Below, one piece after another: positions 53,820 to 63,999 of a DNA stretch of 64,000 nucleotides; within the stretch, counting starts at the first letter, position 1; each line of letters starts with the position of its first letter. The position numbers and the translations under genes were made by a program. Origin of the DNA: an uncultured Burkholderiaceae bacterium (GTDB taxonomy: Bacteria > Pseudomonadota > Gammaproteobacteria > Burkholderiales > Burkholderiaceae_F); the NCBI GenBank assembly GCA_944390675.1, contig CALXQR010000003.1, forward strand, positions 59,896 through 123,895, read 5' to 3'. The notes below the pieces were generated by a model. The model ran no database searches. It was given only the letters and a program-made list of their open reading frames with translations, and was not told where the DNA came from.

Positions 53820-55112
53820 ATGAGGGATAACAAAAAGATTGTCACAGCTTTGGATATCGGCTCAAGTAAGATCGTAGCCGTTGTTGCCGAAGTCTATAAA
53901 GATGGATCATTTCGCGTGTTGTCGCAGGGACGCGCGGATTCTCTTGGCGTGCGCGACGGCAATGTGACGAATATTGAAGAAACTCAGCAGCAAGTGAAGG
54001 CCGCTTTGGCCGAAGCGTTCTCTTTGGCGGGTAAAGTACCCAGCGCGGAAGTGTGCACCAATATTTCCGGCAAATCATTGGAAGGACGTGACTCCAGCGC
54101 GGAAATGCCTTTAAGAGGCAGAACAGTGACCAAAAAGGATATGAAAACTGTTCAAAGCATGGCGCAGGAAGCTGTTGATTTCAATGACGATCAGTTACTG
54201 ATTAAGTCTGAGTTGCTCTACTACATGCTTGATAATCAAGATGAAGAGCAAGTCGGTCAGAATCCGCTTGATGCGAAAAGTTCCCGTATTTCAGCTCATT
54301 TGCATTCTGCGATTGCGGGCGCAGTGAGCGTTCAAAATCGTCTGAAAGTGATTCGCCGAAGCGGAATGGATGTCTCGCGTATGCTCCCGGAAAGTTGGGC
54401 GAGCGGTTACGCCGCGTTGACTGAAGAAGAGCGCCAAAATGGAGTAGTTTTAATTGATATTGGCGCCGGAACGACGGATGTGACTGTTTTTAAAGCGGGG
54501 CTTCCTCGTTTTACCTATACGCTTAACTATGGCGGCAGACGTTTAACAGAGCGCATCAGCGGTTATCTGCATTGCACAATGCAGCAGGCCGAAGAAATTA
54601 AAACGAAGTTGGATTTGCGCTGCCTGCCCGAACACGAAGAGACAATTTTGTACCGGGCTCCGATTGAAGAAGGTAGCCGGAAATTCAACAAGCTTGAACT
54701 TTCCAAGCTTGTTCATCGAGAAATTCGTAACTTGAACTTAACAATCGGAGCAAAACTTTTTGAATCCGGTTGGTACACAACGGTAAACGGTGCGCCCTGC
54801 AACCGCTTAACCGGAGGCATTGTGCTCACAGGCGGAACCTCTTTGCTAGTCGGCATAACGGATCTGTTTTCTGCCATGCCGGGACCGATGGCTTATACGT
54901 TTAGCACCCGTTTAGGCCGTTCGCGCTATAACGGAGACGCTTGCATTGGTCTTAATTCTCCCAAAGAGAGCGCCGTTATGGGATTAATCAGTTATGAAGC
55001 GAGACGTTTTAAGGAGGGGGAAGAAGATGAAGACGAACCCCAAAGTGATGACGACTCGTATTGGGTGAAGATGAAACGGTTTGCGAAGGAATTTTTCATC
55101 GGTCAATACTGA
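53820..55112 (+). CDS. ftsA: Cell division protein FtsA
   Basis: A 430-residue actin-like protein that anchors FtsZ to the membrane. The nucleotide motifs are ALDIGSSKIVAVV and IDIGAGTTDVTVF, with GGIVLTGGTSLLVGI in the C-terminal part. The amphipathic membrane-targeting helix is YWVKMKRFAKEFFIG at the end, preceded by a very acidic EEDEDEPQSDDD linker. The ATG at 53820 is preferred to the TTG at 53814. Confidence 0.95.
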   Translation: MRDNKKIVTALDIGSSKIVAVVAEVYKDGSFRVLSQGRADSLGVRDGNVTNIEETQQQVKAALAEAFSLAGKVPSAEVCTNISGKSLEGRDSSAEMPLRGRTVTKKDMKTVQSMAQEAVDFNDDQLLIKSELLYYMLDNQDEEQVGQNPLDAKSSRISAHLHSAIAGAVSVQNRLKVIRRSGMDVSRMLPESWASGYAALTEEERQNGVVLIDIGAGTTDVTVFKAGLPRFTYTLNYGGRRLTERISGYLHCTMQQAEEIKTKLDLRCLPEHEETILYRAPIEEGSRKFNKLELSKLVHREIRNLNLTIGAKLFESGWYTTVNGAPCNRLTGGIVLTGGTSLLVGITDLFSAMPGPMAYTFSTRLGRSRYNGDACIGLNSPKESAVMGLISYEARRFKEGEEDEDEPQSDDDSYWVKMKRFAKEFFIGQY

Positions 55113-55235
55113 TGGATTACGAGTGGCTTTTTAGTGCTTCGTCAATTCCAACATATTGAAAAATTTTTCTAAATTCTAGGCAAAACACAACTTATTCATA
55201 CATAATTATGGGATTGGTTTTGGAGGCCTGTTTCC

Positions 55236-56504
55236 ATGTTTGAAGTGCTCAGTGATAATGATCCCCGCCAAACAGTTATTAAAGTAGTTGGTGTTGGCGG
55301 CGGTGGCGGCAATGCCGTTGAACACATGATTGAGCGTGGTGCTCAAGGTATTGAATTTATTGCAATTAATACGGATTACACGGCACTGTCGCACTCTCGC
55401 GCACACGCGACTTTGCAGATCGGCAAGACGGGTCTGGGCGCAGGCGCTCGTCCTGAAGTGGGTGAGCAGGCCGCTATTGAAGCGAAAGACCGAATCAGAG
55501 AGCTTCTTCAAGGTGCTAATTTAGTTTTCATTACAGCCGGTATGGGCGGCGGCACGGGAACCGGTGCAGCTCCTGTGGTTGCGCAGATCGCTCGTGAAAT
55601 GGGCATTCTTACCGTCGCTGTTGTTACTAAGCCTTTTAGCTATGAAGGCGCGCTTCGTATGCAGCGTGCTGAAGAGGGTTTGGTAAAACTCAAACAAGCT
55701 GTAGACAGCCAAATTGTTATTCTGAACGATAAGTTGGAAGACGAATTGGGTGAAGACGCTTCTGTGAGCGAATGCTTTGCTGCCGCCGATGACGTTCTGT
55801 TTAAGGCTTGTGCCGGTATTACGGAAATTATTCAAACGCCGGGCTTGATCGGTGTGGACTTCGAAGATTTGCGCACCGTCATGAGTGAACGCGGCACCGC
55901 TATGATGGGGTCAGCCATTGCCTCCGGCCCCGACCGCGCCCGCATCGCGGCGGAAAACGCCGTTGCTTGCCCGCTGCTTGAGGGTGTGACGCTTAACGGC
56001 GCTCGCGGCGTTTTGGTCTATATCACGGCCAGTGAAGAGACCATGAAGATGAAGGAAACGAAGACCGTGATGAACATCATCACGAACTTCACCGCTAAAG
56101 GCGCTCAAGTGATTTATGGCTCCGCCTATGATGACAGTATGGGCGATTCGATGCGCGTGACAGTGGTTGCGACCGGCTTGGACGGCGGCAAGGACAAGGA
56201 AGTTCCCGCGCTCGACAAGGTGGACCAAGAGGTTGAGGTTTTAATGCCGAATACCCGTTCGTCTGCTCAGCCGCTCAAACCCACGGAACCCGATCCTTGG
56301 GCTGCACCTCGCGCTGCAGCTTCTCAGCCTGCTGCTCCGAAGGTTGAAGAACCGTTTGAGCAAGTTCAGGAAGAAAAGCCCGAAGAAAAGGCGCCTGAGC
56401 AGCCTGCCGAACCGGAAGTCAAAGAAGAAGAGAAAAAAGAAGAAGAAAAGACCGCTAGCGAATGGGAAGGCGGTTGGTGGTCCATCCGTCACGATAAGAA
56501 ATAA
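55236..56504 (+). CDS. ftsZ: Cell division GTPase FtsZ with atypical C-terminus
   Basis: A 422-residue tubulin-like GTPase that forms the Z ring. The signature GGGTGTG is at 104-110, with [14 protein letters not shown] at 18-31 and NTDYTALS at 45-52. After the globular part the linker is acidic ([15 protein letters not shown]...). Where nearly all FtsZ end with the conserved peptide (D/E)xPxFxR that binds FtsA, ZipA, ZapD and MinC, this one ends [15 protein letters not shown]. Only an I-R pair and a basic tail recall the usual end. GGAGG is about 10 bases before the ATG, and lpxC starts 14 bases after the stop. Confidence 0.96.
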   Translation: MFEVLSDNDPRQTVIKVVGVGGGGGNAVEHMIERGAQGIEFIAINTDYTALSHSRAHATLQIGKTGLGAGARPEVGEQAAIEAKDRIRELLQGANLVFITAGMGGGTGTGAAPVVAQIAREMGILTVAVVTKPFSYEGALRMQRAEEGLVKLKQAVDSQIVILNDKLEDELGEDASVSECFAAADDVLFKACAGITEIIQTPGLIGVDFEDLRTVMSERGTAMMGSAIASGPDRARIAAENAVACPLLEGVTLNGARGVLVYITASEETMKMKETKTVMNIITNFTAKGAQVIYGSAYDDSMGDSMRVTVVATGLDGGKDKEVPALDKVDQEVEVLMPNTRSSAQPLKPTEPDPWAAPRAAASQPAAPKVEEPFEQVQEEKPEEKAPEQPAEPEVKEEEKKEEEKTASEWEGGWWSIRHDKK

Positions 56505-56518
56505 ATCTCTTCGAAAAT

Positions 56519-57430
56519 ATGCTCAAACAACGCACGCTGAAAAAAGTCGTTCGCACGGTTGGTATCGGTTTGCATTCGGGACGCAAGGTTTGTCTGACTT
56601 TGCGGCCCGCGGAACCGGATACGGGGATCGTTTATACCCGGGTAGACTTGGATCCGCCGGTTGTTATGCCTGCGGAGGCAACGCGCGTTAATGACACGAG
56701 AATGGCCACGACCCTGAACGAGGGGGCCGTCAAAATTTCCACCATTGAGCACTTAATGAGTGCTTTTAATGGCCTTGGAATCGATAACTGCTACGTTGAT
56801 GTGGATGCGCCGGAAATCCCGATTATGGACGGATCCGGTGCCAGTTTTGTTTTTTTGATTCAAGCCGCCGGCATTGTTGAGCAATTCGCCCCGAAGCGCT
56901 TTGTCCGCATTTTAAAAACCGTTAAAGTTACCGATGGCGATAAATGGGCTCAATTGGAGCCGCACGAAGGCTTTTCTTTAGCTTTCTCTATTAATTTCGG
57001 TCATCCCGCCATCGACAGCACTTCGCAATTTATGGAAGTCGATTTCTCCAAGGTCGACTATGCTCACACAGTGAGCCGTGCGCGCACATTCGGTTTCGTG
57101 CAGGATGTCGAAATGCTTCGCTCGATCGGCTTGGCTCAGGGCGGCACGTTGGAAAATGCCGTGGTGATGGATGAGTACCACGTGCTCAATCCCGAAGGAT
57201 TGCGCAGCCAAGACGAGTTTGTTAAGCACAAAATCCTCGATGCAATGGGGGATTTGTATGTTTTAGGGCATCCCTTGTTGGCGCGCTACAGCGCCCACAA
57301 ATCCGGCCATGGGCTTAACAACAAATTGCTTCGCGCGCTTTTGGACGATGATTCCGCTTGGGAATGGGCCACTTTCGAGGGAGAACAAGCCCCGAAAGAC
57401 TTTTCTTTTGAGCGGGTATTGGCTGTTTAA
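56519..57430 (+). CDS. lpxC: UDP-3-O-acyl-N-acetylglucosamine deacetylase LpxC
   Basis: A 303-residue zinc amidase, the first committed step of lipid A synthesis. [10 protein letters not shown], the zinc histidine in [16 protein letters not shown], the segment [18 protein letters not shown] and [15 protein letters not shown] are all present, with [16 protein letters not shown] residues near the end ([11 protein letters not shown]). Length is typical. Confidence 0.97.
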   Translation: MLKQRTLKKVVRTVGIGLHSGRKVCLTLRPAEPDTGIVYTRVDLDPPVVMPAEATRVNDTRMATTLNEGAVKISTIEHLMSAFNGLGIDNCYVDVDAPEIPIMDGSGASFVFLIQAAGIVEQFAPKRFVRILKTVKVTDGDKWAQLEPHEGFSLAFSINFGHPAIDSTSQFMEVDFSKVDYAHTVSRARTFGFVQDVEMLRSIGLAQGGTLENAVVMDEYHVLNPEGLRSQDEFVKHKILDAMGDLYVLGHPLLARYSAHKSGHGLNNKLLRALLDDDSAWEWATFEGEQAPKDFSFERVLAV

Positions 57431-57465
57431 CCGTCCGAATAACGTCCTGAGCAAGGCAGCATAGG

Positions 57466-58113
57466 ATGTCGCTTTTTTCACTTTTTCTTCTGACTTCTTT
57501 AGCCAACATCCTTTCTCCCGGGATGGGAGTGATCTTTGCCATTGTTTTGTCTTTACAGCAAGGCTGGCACAAGACCGTTTTCTTCAGTTTAGGGCAAGCG
57601 GTCGGCATCTCAATTTTATTTACGGCCGCGATGTCGGGCATGGGGGTAATCCTTGCTTCAAGCCCAACGCTTTTTGGCATCATCAAAATTGCCGGGGCCT
57701 TTTTCATTCTGTATCTCGGTTGGCGCAGCTGGCATAAGCCCGCCATGCATTTCGGTTCGGAAAGAGATTCTTCGGCGCAATCCTCTGCGGCAATTCCCAA
57801 AGACGCTTTCTCAAATTTTTACAAAGGCGTCGCTATTTCTTTATGCAATCCGCAGCCGATTATTTTTGGTATCAGTGTGTTGCCGCAATTCGTCGATCCG
57901 CAGCAATCCTATTTGGCTCAGTCAGTCTTAATGATTTCTGTTTACGCGCTACTGGTTTTTATAAATCTGGTGCTCTATGCGATGTTGGCAGAAAAAGCCA
58001 GACGTTTTTTTACCGGCCCCCGAGGCTCTCAGATTATCAATCGGGCAAGCGCTTGTGTTTTCTTTGCGATCGGCGCTCTTGTTTTAGTGTTTGCTGTTAA
58101 AGATTTTCTTTAG
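57466..58113 (+). CDS. LysE/RhtB-family amino acid exporter
   Basis: A 215-residue membrane protein with about six hydrophobic segments. SPGMGVIFAIVLSLQQGWHK and FFILYLGWRSW are typical of the LysE superfamily, as is GVAISLCNPQPIIFGISVLPQF. The substrate is not known. It follows lpxC by 35 bases and overlaps the convergent dciA gene by 4 bases at its 3' end. Confidence 0.88.
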   Translation: MSLFSLFLLTSLANILSPGMGVIFAIVLSLQQGWHKTVFFSLGQAVGISILFTAAMSGMGVILASSPTLFGIIKIAGAFFILYLGWRSWHKPAMHFGSERDSSAQSSAAIPKDAFSNFYKGVAISLCNPQPIIFGISVLPQFVDPQQSYLAQSVLMISVYALLVFINLVLYAMLAEKARRFFTGPRGSQIINRASACVFFAIGALVLVFAVKDFL

Positions 58114-58562
58114 CGCTCTAAAGCGTCGGCAAGACGCTCTAACGTTTCCCTGACATCCACATCCGCCGCTTTTTTCGCATTGTTTCTCACGGCTTCGGAA
58201 GCGCCCGGCTGAGCTACGCGGGGAGCGTCCTTCGGATAGGGTTCAAAATCAGGCAAAGGAGAAATTTTCCCGGCTTTGATGTCACAGATAGGGAAATTCA
58301 TCCCGGCATTAAAGAGACTTTTCTCCAAAGTCGGGCGAATCTGTTTTAAACGATTGGCAAGCGTGGGCGTGGAGGTATTGATGACAATACCGTGAGAGGA
58401 GCATTCAACGTGCACGTTGTGCTTGAAGTCAACGGCCAATCGACGGCTCGCGCAAGCATGCTTGAGCACATTTGCGACTTTCACACTCAGCATCTGCTGC
58501 GCAATGATGGAATCGGGGTTCAATCCGTTTAAAAGCTTGTTGATATTTTCTAAACCATTCAT
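58110..58562 (-). CDS. dciA: DUF721 protein, DciA-type helicase loader
   Basis: A 150-residue protein with an N-terminal DUF721/KH-like domain (VKVANVLKHACASRRLAVDF, CSSHGIVINTSTPTLANRLKQIRPTLE) and a long charged, disordered C-terminal tail. DciA is the ancestral loader of DnaB in bacteria lacking DnaC. Its place beside secA is conserved in betaproteobacteria, but orientation is reversed to the dcw cluster. I infer function from family only. Confidence 0.82.
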   Translation of the reverse strand: MNGLENINKLLNGLNPDSIIAQQMLSVKVANVLKHACASRRLAVDFKHNVHVECSSHGIVINTSTPTLANRLKQIRPTLEKSLFNAGMNFPICDIKAGKISPLPDFEPYPKDAPRVAQPGASEAVRNNAKKAADVDVRETLERLADALER

Positions 58563-58680
58563 CGGGCAACCTCCGGCCGATATTTTCTCATATCTGCCGC
58601 TAGACTGAAAAAGTTACAAAAAAGCGCGCTTTTCTCAAAAAACAAAGAAATTTCAAAGGGAAATCGGTTCTGCAATATGC

Positions 58681-58724
58681 GATAATCTCGTGCTGTAGTT
58701 TATCGTCACGACAGCTTTTGTCGT
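58681..58724 (+). promoter_or_regulatory. secA promoter/leader elements
   Basis: An extended -10 candidate, TGCGATAAT (58678-58686), has no good -35 partner. A small hairpin ACGACA/TGTCGT (58708-58713 with 58719-58724) follows in the leader of secA. The 221-base gap after dciA holds no gene. Confidence 0.35.
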
Positions 58725-58783
58725 CCCAAAATTAACAAAAATATGCGCGAATGAATTGAGTTTGCGTGCAGGGTATTTTCAAG

Positions 58784-61552
58784 ATGTTTTCTGAGTTTTT
58801 AACGAAAATTTTCGGCAGTCGCAATGATCGTTTGATTAAACAGTACCGCCGTCAGTGCGCTGCAATCAATAAGTTGGAACCCGCAATCCATGCTTTAAGC
58901 GATGAAGAGCTTAAGGCGAAAACGCAAGAGTTTAGGGATCGTTTAGCTAAGGGTGAGAAGCTGGACGCCCTTTTGCCCGAAGCTTTCGCCGTTGTGCGTG
59001 AAGCCAGTTTGCGTGTGCTCGGCATGCGTCACTTTGACGTGCAGCTGATTGGCGGCATGGTGCTCAATGACGGCAAAATCGCTGAAATGCGAACCGGTGA
59101 AGGTAAGACGCTCACGGCTACGCTTGCAGTGTACTTAAATGCTTTGCCCGGCAAAGGCGTGCATGTGGTGACGGTCAACGATTATTTGGCCAAACGTGAC
59201 GCAGAATGGATGGGACGCGTTTACAACTTCTTGGGAATGACCGTCGGCACGATCTACAGCCAACAGCCCAATGAAGAGAAAGTTCAAGCCTACGCGGCCG
59301 ATATCACATACGGCACCAACAATGAATTTGGCTTTGACTACCTGCGTGACAACATGGAGTATGACGTGCATCACCGCCGTCAGCGCGGATTGCACTACGC
59401 CATTGTTGACGAAGTGGACTCCATTTTGATTGACGAAGCTCGTACGCCGTTGATTATTTCAGGCCCTGCCGATGACAACACGGAACTGTACGCGAAAATT
59501 AACGATATTCCGCCGCTGTTAACGAGACAGGCGACCGAAAAAGGTGAGGGCGACTACTGGGTTGACGAAAAGGCCCATCAGGTCTACATCTCTGAAGAAG
59601 GTCACGAACACATCGAACGAATCCTGACCGAACGCGGTTTGATTCCTCAAGGGCAGAGCCTTTACTCCGGTCAGAACATTATTTTGATGCACCATCTGAT
59701 GGCTTCTTTGAGAGCGCACACGCTCTTTAAGCGCGACCAGCATTACGTTGTGCAAAATGGTGAAATCGTCATCGTTGATGAATTCACCGGCCGTCTGATG
59801 CCGGGCCGCCGTTGGTCTGAAGGTTTGCATCAAGCCGTTGAAGCCAAAGAAGGCGTCAAGATCAATCAGGAAAACCAAACCTTTGCCTCCATTACCTTCC
59901 AAAACTACTTCCGTATGTATGAGAAGTTGTCGGGTATGACGGGTACGGCGGATACGGAAGCTTACGAATTCCAAGATATTTACGGTTTGGAAACGGTTGT
60001 TATCCCGACGCATAAGAAGATGATCCGTGATGACCAGCAGGATAAAGTTTTCCGCACGGTCAATGAAAAATATCAAGCGATCATTGAAGACATCAAGGAA
60101 TGCAATAAACGCCAACAACCGGTTTTGTTGGGCACGACTTCGATTGAAAACTCTGAAGCCTTGAGCAAATTGCTCGACAAGGAAGGCATTAAGCACAATG
60201 TGCTCAACGCTAAGCAGCACGAACGAGAAGCTCAGATTGTGTTGGAAGCAGGCCGCCCCGGCATGGTGACGATTGCCACCAATATGGCCGGCCGCGGTAC
60301 CGATATCGTGTTGGGTGGCGGCATTAATAAACATATTGATGACATTAAGACCAATCCGGATTTGACGGAAGAAGAAAAGACCGCTCAAATCGAAAAACTC
60401 CAAGCTGAGTGGAAGGTTGAGCACGACAAGGTTGTTGCCGCCGGCGGTCTTCGCATTATCGGCAGTGAACGCCATGAATCCCGTCGTATTGACAACCAAT
60501 TGCGCGGCCGCGCAGGCCGTCAGGGTGATCCGGGTTCTTCTTGCTTCTATCTGTCGATGGAAGACCCGCTTTTGCGCATCTTCGGCGGTGATCGTATGCG
60601 TGCAATTGCCGATAAGCTCAAGCTCGAAGAAGGTGTTGCGATTGAATCCAACATGCTGAGCCGAATGATCGAAAGCGCTCAGCGTAAGGTTGAAGGCCGC
60701 AACTACGACATTCGTAAGCAGCTGCTTGAATTCGACGACGTCCAAAATGATCAACGTCGAGAAATCTATCGCTTGCGCAATGAAATTTTGGAAAGCAGCG
60801 ATCTGAGTGAAATGGTGACGAACTTGCGTCACGGCTATTTCACGGATCTCTTCAGAAGCTATGTGCCGGTTGATACGGTTGAAGAGCAGTGGGATTTGGA
60901 AACGCTTACCAATATCCTAAAGACCGAGTGGGACATTGAACTTGACTTTGCCGGCATGCTTGAAAAGAGCAATTCCACGACCGATGAAGATTTGCTGCAG
61001 GCTTTGATTAATGAAGCTGATCGAATCTATAACGCCAAGGTTGAACTCGCCGGCCCCGAAGCGATGAATAACTTCGCCAAGCAAGTTACCTTGCAAGTTC
61101 TCGACAGCATTTGGAGAGCGCACATTACCGCTTTGGATGCTTTGCGCCAAGGCATTTACCTGCGCGGTTACGCTCAAAAGCAGCCCAAGCAGGAATATAA
61201 GCGCGAAGCCTTCTCCATGTTTGAAACGTTGCTTGACCGCGTCCGTGAAAATGTCATGCGCATCTTGATGACTGTTCGGATTCAAACGCGTGAAGAAGCG
61301 ATGGCTGAACAGCAGGCTCAAGCCGAAGCGCTTGAACGAGAAAGAGCACGTGCTCAGGCTCTGGCTCAGGCCGCTGAGCAAGCCAAAAATAAGGTTGTCC
61401 ACGATGACGAAGGCCGCGAGTTGTCCTTTACGGGGATTTCTCCTGCCGGTGTCGATCTGGATAAGATCGATTGGCGCGCGGTCTCTCGCAACGATCTGTG
61501 CCCGTGCGGCTCCGGCAAGAAATTCAAGAATTGCCACGGTCACATCGATTGA
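58784..61552 (+). CDS. secA: Preprotein translocase ATPase SecA
   Basis: A 922-residue motor that drives proteins through SecYEG. Walker [42 protein letters not shown] and the [24 protein letters not shown] motif are present. The C-terminus has the zinc/SecB-binding [14 protein letters not shown]. Start placed at the ATG at 58784; an in-frame GTG at 58766 would add six residues. It ends at a strong terminator. Confidence 0.97.
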   Translation: MFSEFLTKIFGSRNDRLIKQYRRQCAAINKLEPAIHALSDEELKAKTQEFRDRLAKGEKLDALLPEAFAVVREASLRVLGMRHFDVQLIGGMVLNDGKIAEMRTGEGKTLTATLAVYLNALPGKGVHVVTVNDYLAKRDAEWMGRVYNFLGMTVGTIYSQQPNEEKVQAYAADITYGTNNEFGFDYLRDNMEYDVHHRRQRGLHYAIVDEVDSILIDEARTPLIISGPADDNTELYAKINDIPPLLTRQATEKGEGDYWVDEKAHQVYISEEGHEHIERILTERGLIPQGQSLYSGQNIILMHHLMASLRAHTLFKRDQHYVVQNGEIVIVDEFTGRLMPGRRWSEGLHQAVEAKEGVKINQENQTFASITFQNYFRMYEKLSGMTGTADTEAYEFQDIYGLETVVIPTHKKMIRDDQQDKVFRTVNEKYQAIIEDIKECNKRQQPVLLGTTSIENSEALSKLLDKEGIKHNVLNAKQHEREAQIVLEAGRPGMVTIATNMAGRGTDIVLGGGINKHIDDIKTNPDLTEEEKTAQIEKLQAEWKVEHDKVVAAGGLRIIGSERHESRRIDNQLRGRAGRQGDPGSSCFYLSMEDPLLRIFGGDRMRAIADKLKLEEGVAIESNMLSRMIESAQRKVEGRNYDIRKQLLEFDDVQNDQRREIYRLRNEILESSDLSEMVTNLRHGYFTDLFRSYVPVDTVEEQWDLETLTNILKTEWDIELDFAGMLEKSNSTTDEDLLQALINEADRIYNAKVELAGPEAMNNFAKQVTLQVLDSIWRAHITALDALRQGIYLRGYAQKQPKQEYKREAFSMFETLLDRVRENVMRILMTVRIQTREEAMAEQQAQAEALERERARAQALAQAAEQAKNKVVHDDEGRELSFTGISPAGVDLDKIDWRAVSRNDLCPCGSGKKFKNCHGHID

Positions 61553-61570
61553 TAATTATTGATATCGACT

Positions 61571-61601
61571 GCAAAAGCGCTCTGTTTCGGAGCGCTTTTG
61601 C
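61571..61601 (+). terminator. Rho-independent terminator of secA
   Basis: GCAAAAGCGCTC (61571-61582) pairs perfectly with GAGCGCTTTTGC (61590-61601), almost touching the next gene. Confidence 0.75.
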
Positions 61602-61620
61602 ATAAATGGGAAAAGAGAAA

Positions 61621-62475
61621 ATGAGCGACAGAGCGGAAACATTAGTTGCTTGTGTTGTCCTTATTGATGAACAAGGGCGGTGTTTGTTGAATTCCAGACC
61701 GGAAGGCAAGGTCTACGCTGGTTGGTGGGAATTCCCGGGCGGCAAGCTTGAAGCGATGGAGACGGTTGAGGAAGCTGCCAGGCGAGAGATGAAAGAAGAG
61801 TTGGGGATTGTTGTCCCTAACACGTCACCATGGGTAACGCTTGTTTACGATTATCCGCATGCTCGCGTGAGACTGCATTTTGTTCGTGCTTGGCAATGGC
61901 TTGGGCAGCCTCGCGCTATGGAAAAACAGACGTTTGGATTCTTTTCTGCGCAAGAGTGTCCGAGTCCGCTTCTTGAAGCAAGTGAACCGATCTTCAAGTG
62001 GCTTCAAATGCCAAAGCATTGGCTTATGGTGAAAAACGCGGACGACGCTCTTGTTGAAACGACGTTAAAGGAACGTCATTTTGATGGCGTCATTTTGTGC
62101 GGCAATCACAGTGAAAAACTCACCCAATGGCGCAAGAAAGCTCAAGATTTAGGCATTAAGGAAATTTGGGTCGATGCCAGCGCCGCTCAAGCACTTCAGC
62201 AAAGCGCAGATGGTGTCTTTGTGGATGAAGGGCAGACGTTTGAAACCGTCTCTCACAAACGTTTTGCGGTGAAGGCCGACAATGACAAATGGGATTGGAT
62301 CGCGCAAAGCGGTGCGCTTTTTGCCTGGGTGGATCCTTCTATCCGCGTTGCATCAAGCGCTTGGCTGCGTTTGATGTCGCAAAATAGTGTTCCGCTGTTT
62401 CTCACCAATGTGAAAATTAACGATGAATGCTTGTTGCGGCCGCACGGAGCGCACGGCTGGATCGAAACTATTTAG
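61621..62475 (+). CDS. mutT: MutT-type Nudix hydrolase with C-terminal ThiE-like domain
   Basis: A 284-residue protein. The Nudix box [21 protein letters not shown] fragment, starting about residue 39, follows AGWWEFPGG, matching MutT, which hydrolyses 8-oxo-dGTP. From about residue 135 a second domain resembles thiamine-phosphate synthase-like domains found in betaproteobacterial MutT ([36 protein letters not shown]), but it lacks the usual catalytic signature and looks degenerate. The ATG at 61621 follows GGGAAAAGAG. Its end overlaps convergent yacG by 8 bases. Confidence 0.88.
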   Translation: MSDRAETLVACVVLIDEQGRCLLNSRPEGKVYAGWWEFPGGKLEAMETVEEAARREMKEELGIVVPNTSPWVTLVYDYPHARVRLHFVRAWQWLGQPRAMEKQTFGFFSAQECPSPLLEASEPIFKWLQMPKHWLMVKNADDALVETTLKERHFDGVILCGNHSEKLTQWRKKAQDLGIKEIWVDASAAQALQQSADGVFVDEGQTFETVSHKRFAVKADNDKWDWIAQSGALFAWVDPSIRVASSAWLRLMSQNSVPLFLTNVKINDECLLRPHGAHGWIETI

Positions 62476-62704
62476 ATTCAGCTGAATCTTTCTTTTCTTC
62501 CTCTAAATGAGAGAAAAGCTCTTGGGCGAGTTTGTCGGCTTCGGTTTCGTTGGTTTGCTCGTAAGAGTTGCCGCGGATAACGTAGCTGTCACTAGCCCAC
62601 TCGCCAAGGTCGATTAATTTGCAACGCTCAGAACAAAATGGGCGCCAAGGATTTTTCTCTGACCATTCAACGGGCTTTTTGCAAGTGGGACATTGGACGA
62701 TCAT
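62468..62704 (-). CDS. yacG: DNA gyrase inhibitor YacG
   Basis: A 78-residue zinc protein with CPTC (residues 5-8) and FCSERCK as the four-cysteine site, then [15 protein letters not shown]. YacG binds GyrB and blocks DNA binding. The start overlaps the coaE stop by 4 bases. In many relatives zapD lies between coaE and yacG; here it does not. Confidence 0.93.
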   Translation of the reverse strand: MIVQCPTCKKPVEWSEKNPWRPFCSERCKLIDLGEWASDSYVIRGNSYEQTNETEADKLAQELFSHLEEEKKDSAESK

Positions 62705-63330
62705 ACCGGCTCTCCCGCTTTAGGTGACTGTTTAGCCATAGTGAGGTAAAAGTCGTGAAGTTTACGCACTTGTTGGGTGAGCGCTTCGAGCGAAGACTCG
62801 TTGACAATCACCTCATTGGCAATGGCTTTTCTTTCTTCGCGGCTTGCTTGCGTGGCGATGATCGCAAGCACTTGTTCACGCGTAAGGTTTGATCTCGCCA
62901 TGACGCGCGAGATTTGTGTTTCGAGTTCGCAGTCTATTACCAGAACCCTGTCGCAGCGGTTAAGCCATTGAGGGCTTTCTGCTAAAAGAGGAACAACCAA
63001 CACGACATAAGGGGCGTTCGAATGTTGAGCGATGGACGCCATTGTGACGTTGGCAATGAGCGGATGCAAAATGGCTTCCAGTTTTCGACGGGCTTCAGCG
63101 TCCGTGAAAACTAATTTGCGCATTTTGTCACGATCCAACCTGCCGGAAGGATCAATGAGATCGGCTCCGAAGATCTCGCGAATTACAGGAATCGCCAAGC
63201 CGTTGGGGGCGGTGATCGCATGGCTGATCAGATCAGTGTCAATCACAGGCACACCGAGCGCTTCAAATGCGTTACTTACTTGCGTTTTCCCGGAACCGAT
63301 GCCGCCGGTCAGACCGACAATCCAAGTCAT
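62701..63330 (-). CDS. coaE: Dephospho-CoA kinase CoaE
   Basis: A 209-residue P-loop kinase, last step of CoA synthesis. [17 protein letters not shown] is the Walker A segment at the N-terminus and [10 protein letters not shown] the following motif. [14 protein letters not shown] is the acceptor-region signature. The ATG at 63330 has AAAGG about 9 bases upstream; a TTG at 63336 is the alternative. It heads the coaE-yacG unit. Confidence 0.96.
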   Translation of the reverse strand: MTWIVGLTGGIGSGKTQVSNAFEALGVPVIDTDLISHAITAPNGLAIPVIREIFGADLIDPSGRLDRDKMRKLVFTDAEARRKLEAILHPLIANVTMASIAQHSNAPYVVLVVPLLAESPQWLNRCDRVLVIDCELETQISRVMARSNLTREQVLAIIATQASREERKAIANEVIVNESSLEALTQQVRKLHDFYLTMAKQSPKAGEPV

Positions 63331-63516
63331 TGTCAAAAACCTTTTTTAATAATGGATTGGGGAAATTATACGATTTTTCACCCCGGCGATTTCCTCGGAT
63401 TTTTGCTTATTGTGTTAAATCTAGGCAACTTTCTTTAACTGCGTAAATGCGCGACATCAGGCTTTGTGTCGGGAAATTTGATTTCTCGGCAGTGCAGCAA
63501 TGGTATTTGCCGGAAC

Positions 63517-63999
63517 CTAGTGTTCTTTTTCCGGGCGGAACGTTTTGACTGTTTTAACGACTTCGGAAATATCATCAGTGATGGATATTCTCAAACCGCT
63601 GTATTTCCCGGTATTAACTAAGTGTTCCAGCAGAGGGTAAACGGGGAGTTCTTTGCGCCAGAAATCCGTGCCGAGGAAAACCATCAAGCTGGAGTAGCCG
63701 TAGGTCTTGTAGTGATTGGGGACGGCCGCTTGGAAAATTTCCTGAATTGTTCCGGCGCTTCCCGGGGTATAAATTAAGCCACCTCGGGTGATACTAAGAA
63801 TCGTGTCTTCTCGAATACTGTTGTCAAAGAATTTTGCGATATGTGTAGCAAAGGGCGTGGCGGGTTCGTGCCCGTAAAGCCAGGTGGGGATGCCAAGGCT
63901 GATAAAGTGCGTTTGGCGGTATTTCAGCATAACCTTGAAGGCCGATGACAGCCATCCTTTGTCTTGCCAACTAGGGGCAACGCTCAGAATTTCTAAAGC
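63517..63999 (-). CDS. LOG-family protein (5' end beyond window)
   Basis: The minus-strand frame is open from the window edge to 63517, giving about 160 C-terminal residues. GGLIYTPGSAGTIQEIFQA is a variant of the PGGxGTxxE motif that defines LOG/lysine-decarboxylase-like Rossmann proteins; the second Gly is Ser here. Classical members release ribose-5-phosphate from nucleotides, making cytokinin-like bases. The subtype with an upstream KVMLKYRQTHFISLGIPTW differs from plain LOG and its activity is unknown. The start is not in the window. The 186 bases between it and coaE hold nothing I can name. Confidence 0.75.
   Translation of the reverse strand, partial: ALEILSVAPSWQDKGWLSSAFKVMLKYRQTHFISLGIPTWLYGHEPATPFATHIAKFFDNSIREDTILSITRGGLIYTPGSAGTIQEIFQAAVPNHYKTYGYSSLMVFLGTDFWRKELPVYPLLEHLVNTGKYSGLRISITDDISEVVKTVKTFRPEKEH

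Noticed and set aside
59519..60832. A 437-codon open frame antisense to secA
   Set aside because: It lies wholly within secA, whose protein is strongly conserved, has no sensible domain, and reflects codon bias of the sense gene.
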